DNA of 22,380 bases from Saccoglossus kowalevskii (taxonomy: Eukaryota > Hemichordata > Enteropneusta > Harrimaniidae): assembly GCF_000003605.2 (NCBI RefSeq), contig NW_003151264.1, positions 68,040 to 90,419 of the forward strand, given 5' to 3'. Of the stretch, positions 17,820-22,380 are shown piece after piece. The notes under the pieces are model-generated. The model saw only the letters and a list, made by a program, of their open reading frames with translations, was not told the origin of the DNA and did no database searches. Each line of letters begins with the position of its first letter. Position 1 is the first letter of the stretch. A program made the position numbers and the translations under genes.

Positions 17820-18896
17820 GCAATAATTTTGAACCAATGTACACAATTTAGTATTATATTTTGTTGATATGTTAGATTTGAGTCAAATATTTTGAGTTTT
17901 GCTCAACAACATTGTGGTAATGGTAGAAAAGTTTATGATAGGGTGAAAAGTTAACAGGGACCTACTCGCACTGAAATTGGTCCAGCTAAAAAAAAAAAAA
18001 TTGTTTCATTGTTTCCTGAAAATGTTTCAACTATTTTTCAATGAACACCCACCATTTTTGTAATCACTTGCACTACTAATAGAACATATACAGTAGTTAT
18101 AAATCTGTTCTTTTTATGAATTCTGTTGTGACTTCTAGATAGTTCTAAACATTTTTTCTTTTCATCTTCTTGTATTCAGCTTAAACGCTGATGTTTGCTA
18201 GTTTTGGCAGCCTTGATAAAAACGATTTTACAGAGTGTCATGTGCGCCAATATTCTGACTAATAGTGTGGCAGCATCTTTTTTTTTTAGAGCAACATCTT
18301 GTTGTTTCTAGGCACTATTCAGAATTAAAACGTTGTGCAGAATTTAAAAATTTAACAATCTACAGACCCAAGCACACAGTGTCAGAATAGCAAATTGGAT
18401 ATAATCTACATAAGAAAACATTTGATTGTGAAAAGGTGCATACCGGTATATATGTTTTAAAGTAATGTATTCTGTGATGTGAAAATTATCGTCAATGATG
18501 ATGTAAGTAATGCTTTTAATGTACTTCACCATATGTGCTACTACAGCTACACAGTCATCGCACAGACCCATGTTCAGCTCCTTGCATCTATATGATGACT
18601 ATACAACACATGAAAAACAGTGTTTAGTTACATAAAATTCCAATCTTCAATTATTCAGAAATTTCTAAAAATATTTAATTATTCTCAAAAAAAAATCCAT
18701 TCCAACATGCTGAAACATTTGAAAAATCATCTGAGTATCATTAATTAATGAAAAAAAAACTATTTCTCTGCAATTACCAGTTGTGGCAAGTCTGATTTCA
18801 AAGATTTGAGGCAAATAATGTTTTGATAAGTGGTTTTAATGTGGAAACCGATCTAGTGGTCTGTAACAGAACACTAGAAAATGAGGCTACACCCGC
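17820..18896. other. Non-coding stretch
   Basis: A 13-nt A-run (17988-18000) lacks a recognisable SINE body or target duplication. One TACCGGTATA site occurs near 18442. A 75-codon minus frame (18344-18571) has no motif. No gene is supported. Confidence 0.5.
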
Positions 18897-18939
18897 CAGT
18901 GGAGACAATCCCATGCAGTGGAGGCCGTCCCATGCAGTG
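18897..18939. repeat. 19-bp tandem repeat, 2.3 copies
   Basis: CAGTGGAG, a variable 4-nt block and CCCATG repeat with 19-bp spacing (CCCATGCAGTG at 18910 and 18929). This local patch is richer in G+C than its surroundings. Confidence 0.7.
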
Positions 18940-19315
18940 AATGCAAAGAGGAAATCATCAATAAAGCCTGAATATGAGCTACACTAGAAACCAAAATATC
19001 CGTAATTGTAGACCAAATATCACCCTTGAATTAGAAAATAAACCTTCGACACAAAACAGGTCTATATATCTGATGTGCTGAGACTTTACCGGCGAATTAA
19101 TTAAAAAAAAACTTTTAGGGATACAACATTGGAAACTTAGGGGATGTACAAAAACAAAATCTCATTGAGAAAAATCTATGATAACAAAATATCTCATTCA
19201 TTTGATAGTGATGCTACATAAACATCATCCTTGGAAATAATAGTCTACTAGCCCAGAACTAAGTTTCTACAATTTCAGCTCCCAACGTTTCTAATGATAA
19301 ACTCCTAAGTAATTA
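18940..19315. other. Non-coding stretch, nothing recognised
   Basis: AT-rich sequence. No notable frames, repeats or motifs beyond a single ACCGGCGAATTAATT near 19088. Confidence 0.5.
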
Positions 19316-19377
19316 GACTGCCGGCAAACTAACTTGAAACCTGTGTTACAGGGGAGTTTGTTTATTGTTTGACAGTC
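19316..19377. repeat. Nested inverted repeats (three stems)
   Basis: GACTG (19316-19320) pairs with CAGTC (19373-19377), AAACT (19326-19330) with AGTTT (19355-19359), and CCTGT (19340-19344) with ACAGG (19348-19352) around GTT. The order is properly nested. The stems are only 5 bp, so stability is modest. Direct repeats ACTGCCGGCAAAC (19317) and ACAGTCGGCAAAC (19372) overlap the outer arms. Confidence 0.45.
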
Positions 19378-19537
19378 GGCAAACAACTATTGACATTAGA
19401 TATGCATATACATTTTCAGTAATTGTAATTTAAAGCGGCAAACGCTGCAACTATCGATCTTATTTCCTTTTGTTTTTTTATTTTTAATAAAACATTTCCT
19501 GTGTCATTAGTGCCAATTTGTAATAGCCATCGGCAAA
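19321..19537 (+). promoter_or_regulatory. Cluster of four CGGCAAA motifs
   Basis: CGGCAAA occurs in the same orientation at 19322, 19377, 19436 and 19531. At this base composition about 0.01-0.02 copies are expected in 210 bp on both strands. It could be clustered factor sites or the residue of a decayed repeat. No factor is named. Confidence 0.3.
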
Positions 19538-19635
19538 ATGTGAATACCTTAGCATATACGCACCATATACAGGCGCTGTACATTAAATCACTTGCAAGTG
19601 AAAAAAGATGGTCGCTAGGTTTCGTCTAGGTCTCT

Positions 19636-19644
19636 AGAGGGCGC
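19636..19644 (+). promoter_or_regulatory. CTCF-core-like site AGAGGGCGC
   Basis: AGAGGGCGC fully matches AGRKGGCRS, preceded by TCTCT (matching Y and S of the flank). It is set in a locally CpG-containing patch (GTCGCTAGGTTTCGTCTAGG before it, CGTC after it). Confidence 0.3.
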
Positions 19645-20880
19645 CGTCTATTTGAATCCAGTTTTGTCAAGCGAATGACAGGTATAACAATACAAGAGTC
19701 TTGGGAGTCTTTGACTTTTTCATAAGGTTTTTCATTGATGACTTTATGTGTTATTTCCCGTGATAATATGCAATGTGCATTGTAATTTTCATACCGAATG
19801 ATGGATTTCAGCGAAATGGCAACCGTGCTACTTAACCTTCAGTTTTCACATCACATTTTATGTGATATTAGCCTTTGTAGGTTCACTTTGCCCATGCAAG
19901 TGTGCCTACAACAATATTTTGGTAAGATTTGGTTATCTTCATGTGCTTATATGTAAACAAAAACAAATTCAAAATCACAGCTATTGGCACTTTAATGGCA
20001 AAATAACTGATATTAAAAACCGATACTGTAAAAATTATTTCTGATTTGTTGTATTTGTTTTTAACTCACTATAATGACCATTGCATAAAAATATTGTATC
20101 TTCAAAATTAATAATTTTATTTTCTATCTATCCTGATAGGTATTATTATTAAAAATTATTAAAATAAAATTTTTGAAAACTCGATTGAAACAAATACGAT
20201 CCTGATATTCAAAGAACTTTTCACTGTAGCACATTATTTCCACCACAATCACATTAATTTTGCGACAAATTTCCTCAAAATGTTGTAGCACCCAAATTTT
20301 TACTAGGATATAGCCCTGGAATTGGCAAATTACGAGCATTTCTGGAGGGAAAAAAACAGTCTACAGCAGTCCCTCTGGAACTTTGCTTGCCTCCTACATC
20401 AGAATGAATTATTCCAACCATACACCATATAGATCTCCCATGAGATGTACAGATTAATGAAGTGTGTGTGTGATATTACCAACTGATAGCAGTCAACCAT
20501 AAAGGTTGTATGTATGCATGGAAAAACATTCCATATTCACCAGTACAGTAGTACAATAGGACTCTGTATTTTCAGGTTATCCACACTTCTAGTGCAGGAA
20601 GGATTCAATCCATGTTTAATGCATGCATGAGGTCAAGCTGAAAGGGAATACTTTTAATTTCCCTGAAGATGTGAATCAGTGAAAAAATTTAACAGTGAAA
20701 ATTAGTTAAAAATCTTTAAATCAGTACCGGTACTTTGCAGCAACTGAACAATAAGGAAGAGCAATTTGTTGAAGAATAGCTTGTCATATTTGAGTCTAGT
20801 TTGTCGATTTGTTTTTAATATATTGTACTTTGCGCAGCAATACAGAGTAAATATACTATTCCATTGTGTGACTATTGCAA
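19645..20880. other. Non-coding stretch
   Basis: A splice-like interval at 19881-19921 (TTTGTAG acceptor, TTTTG|GTAAGA donor) is open in all three frames and so not informative. A short inverted GGGAA...TTCCC lies near 20643-20664. TACCGGTAC occurs near 20725. Frames at 19862-20044 and 20124-20339 have no motif. No gene is supported. Confidence 0.45.
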
Positions 20881-21018
20881 ATACTGTAAAATACTTTTTT
20901 CGCTGAAAAGACTTTTTGGGTGTTTTGTATGGAAATTATTTTCACTGATTTTTGACATTTTGAATCATTACTTCTGCGAAAATTTAATTCCAAGCGAAAA
21001 CAATGTATTTCACAGTAA
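20881..21018. mobile_element. MITE family 1, copy B (shortened, 138 bp)
   Basis: ATACTGTAAAATAC at 20881 and its near-complement GTATTTCACAGTAAT at the right end match the ends of the 3418-3626 element. The interior shares TCGCTGAAAAGAC, TTTTTGGGTGTTTTGTATGG, TTATTTTCACTGATTTTTGA and GCGAAAATTTAATTCCAAG. It lacks about 20 nt of the left arm and about 60 nt of the middle found in copy A. Same orientation as copy A. Confidence 0.78.
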
Positions 21019-21179
21019 TCAAGATTTCAACTAAAAAAAATGACTAGTGGAAGGAAAATGTTTAACATATATGAGCCCAATATTAAGAATGCTTTTACCT
21101 GCATAATAAAGTTTAACCAAGCAATAATTCAACCTCTGTATTTAACCAAAATCTACTAAAAATATAAAATTCTGTCTAC
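21019..21179. other. Short AT-rich spacer between two MITEs
   Basis: No features. The two transposon copies lie about 160 bp apart. Confidence 0.5.
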
Positions 21180-21359
21180 CTGTAAAATCTGTATTAAAAG
21201 CCGCATCCCTTATAGAAGTCGCACCCATTTTTTGTGAACAATTGAGAACCAAAAACTCACAATTTCTCATTTGTGTAGATGTTCCAATAGAAACCGCATC
21301 CCCTCTGTTGCATTGTACTATTTTAATAAAAATCACGGCTTCTAATACAGATTTTACAG
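21180..21359. mobile_element. MITE family 2 (180 bp)
   Basis: The left end CTGTAAAATCTGTATTAAAA then GCCG (21180-21203) and the right end CGGCTTCTAATACAGATTTT then ACAG are inverted repeats of 24 bp with one mismatch. Inside, GAAGCCGCATCCC-like blocks recur (AAAAGCCGCATCCC, AGAAGTCGCACCC, AGAAACCGCATCCC), the third after about 90 nt. There is no coding potential. The 93-codon minus frame over it is a shadow. The TACTGTAAAA-type terminus is shared with family 1, which may mean a common transposase class. Target-site duplication is unclear. Confidence 0.82.
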
Positions 21360-21910
21360 TATTTGGTTTAAAATTATAGAAAGGAAATCTAAAAAAATAA
21401 CAGAAAACTTCAAGTTGAAACATAGTGGGGCTGAGTCGTTTCTAATGGAACCAATACAGTGTGTGTCTTTCAGCACCATACATGGAATCATTTGGACCAA
21501 CATGTGCCATGCACTATCAACTAACCCATTACAGTGTCAGTCATGTGGACTTAGGTCAAAGGTTAAGATGATACTTAAGAAGCTATTCTGTTGTAATTCG
21601 TGGGTAACACCCAGAATTGATCACCTACATCAATTAGTGCAAATTTCACTCTTAAATTACGTGGAATAAAACTGACATCGAAGTCGGTGTTTGAATAGAA
21701 TCTTTTCAGTCTGAGAATTCCTGATAAATTTCGCTGACGTTAACTGCTGGGGAGAACTTGACAAGAGACATGCACACTGACAAAATGTAAAGACTGCTCA
21801 GAGACGATTTATACTTGCCAGTTCAAAAGTTTTGATTAAGATTAATAATGAATGCTCTCCAGCATTAAAAAGAAAACTTATTTTTTACAATACAGTCAGA
21901 TGTACTTTTT
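21360..21910. other. Non-coding stretch
   Basis: An 84-codon plus frame at 21415-21669 starts at a non-ATG codon (TTG), has several cysteines and no recognisable domain. I take it as unsupported. Nothing else is seen before the right-end element. Confidence 0.45.
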
Positions 21911-21941
21911 AGCTCCGCTGTCGACTTTGTCGAGCGGAGCT
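21911..21941. repeat. Strong terminal hairpin
   Basis: AGCTCCGCT (21911-21919) and AGCGGAGCT (21933-21941) are perfect 9-bp inverted arms. Inside, CGAC and GTCG pair around TTT, leaving a 2-nt GT bulge. It is the strongest hairpin in the window. Confidence 0.92.
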
Positions 21942-21958
21942 TATCATATGAGTGATTG

Positions 21959-22013
21959 TCCGTCGTCGTCCGTCGTCGTCGTCCGTCGTCGTCGTCCGTC
22001 GTCCGTCGTCCGT
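21959..22013. repeat. GTC/GTCC microsatellite
   Basis: An irregular run of CGTC and CGTCC triplets and quadruplets, rich in CpG, between the hairpin and the tandem core. The alternation of 3- and 4-nt steps suggests a decayed GTCC array. It reads as VVVVRRRRPSSV in a plus frame, which has no significance. Confidence 0.92.
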
Positions 22014-22380
22014 GTCAATGTTTTACTTTTTCGACTTCTTCTTGAAAACTACAAGCCTAAATGCTTTGATACTTGGTGTATATGTACCTTGGGTAGATCT
22101 CTCTTAGGTTTGTTCATTTCATGTTGATATCTTTAATTCTCTAATTTTGGTGAATATTTTTGTCATTTTTGGTAAAAACTGATATTTTCGACTTCTTGTT
22201 AAAAACCGCAAGTGCAATTGCTTTGATATTACATATATAGGTACTACATGTGGACCTCTCTCAGATTTGTTCATTTCGTGATGATATCTTCAATTCTCTA
22301 ATTTTGGTGAATATTTTTGTCATTTTTGGTAAAAACTGATATTTTCGACTTCTTGTTAAAAACCGCAAGTGCAATTGCTT
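22014..22380. repeat. 157-bp tandem core units, at least 2.3 copies
   Basis: TTCGACTTCTT begins each unit; its CGAC lies at 22032, 22189 and 22346, exactly 157 bp apart. The shared interior includes CTCTAATTTTGGTGAATATT and TTTGTCATTTTTGGTAAAAA. The first unit is more diverged (CTTGAAAACTACAAG versus GTTAAAAACCGCAAG) than the next two are from each other. The array continues past the window. Confidence 0.93.

Larger units (their letters stand above)
21911..22380 (-). mobile_element. Helentron/pearl-like non-autonomous element (runs off window)
   Basis: Three parts lie in order: a hairpin (21911-21941), a GTC-rich microsatellite (about 21959-22013), and head-to-tail core units with an exact 157-bp period reaching the window end. 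This matches, from memory, the plan of bivalve 'pearl' repeats and Helentron-associated elements: a tandem core of about 150-160 bp, an ACGG-type microsatellite, then a terminal hairpin. In that reading the element runs on the minus strand and ends at about 21906-21911. GTCC/CCGT here is ACGG on that strand. No Rep/helicase frame is present, so it is non-autonomous or its coding part lies outside. The class is inferred from structure only. Confidence 0.6.

Noticed and set aside
17988-18000. Poly-A run as a SINE or LINE tail
   Set aside because: No A/B box, recognisable body or target-site duplication was found on either side.
19881-19921. Splice-flanked 41-nt interval (SLCPCKC-like frame)
   Set aside because: All three frames are open, so openness is not evidence. 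The acceptor is only moderate.
1-22380. CRISPR array, prokaryotic operon, tRNA or rRNA genes
   Set aside because: The repeats are head-to-tail without spacers, and there are no dense ORFs, ribosome-binding sites or tRNA box pairs that I could recognise.
1-22380. Retroviral, LTR or large capsid-bearing element remains
   Set aside because: No long terminal repeats and no recognisable reverse transcriptase, integrase or capsid-like peptide in the frames read.

Overview
The window looks like non-coding DNA of a marine invertebrate animal. It is about two-thirds A+T by eye, has no long open frame outside simple repeats, and carries GT-AG splice-like signals, many minisatellites, short inverted-repeat transposons and dispersed repeats. 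The hairpin / GTC-rich microsatellite / 157-bp tandem-core element at the right end and the frequent TACCGGTA sites recall molluscs, hemichordates or amphioxus. The sequence alone does not settle which. Nothing looks bacterial.

The only segment that reads like a conserved host exon is a 46-nt candidate at 171-216 (+). It has a strong acceptor and a good donor, and its single open frame gives LNYGEVVLLLVALFM. This resembles the helix before the LLWFTRDP-type motif of SLC13 (Na+/carboxylate or sulfate) transporters. If that is right, the remaining 22 kb is mostly one large intron, or intron plus intergenic DNA, because I find no matching next exon. Weaker exon-like candidates lie at 10667-10730 (-), 10759-11262 (+) and 15045-15187 (+), with a promoter-like patch at 16630-16892 (+).

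From left to right: 1-720 holds the candidate exon and a 13-bp repeat. 1018-2130 holds three decayed copies of one repeat. 2148-2880 holds 12-, 17- and 25-bp tandem arrays. 3418-3626 is a MITE. 4177-4271 is a small duplicated repeat. 5005-5320 is a decayed element with AGCTCC, a GTCT microsatellite and two ~147-bp core units. 6543-6716 is a dispersed repeat. 7282-8436 is a 33-bp minisatellite that keeps a 1.2-kb minus-strand frame open. 10152-10515 is an 18-bp minisatellite with two unit types. 11735-12260 is a 35/106-bp composite array with palindromes. 14531-14684 is a second copy of the 6543 repeat. 15974-16390 is a degenerate repeat with a ~17-bp subunit. 17730-17819 is a 31-bp tandem. 19316-19540 holds nested stems and a CGGCAAA cluster. 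20881-21018 is a second copy of the 3418 MITE. 21180-21359 is a different MITE. 21911 to the window end is a Helentron/'pearl'-like element that runs off the window.

No set of genes working together is visible. The main content is repeat biology: at least nine tandem arrays, three MITE copies of two families, and two elements sharing a hairpin-microsatellite-tandem-core plan. Four CTCF-core-like sites may be regulatory. Families were named from memory and structure, with no database search.
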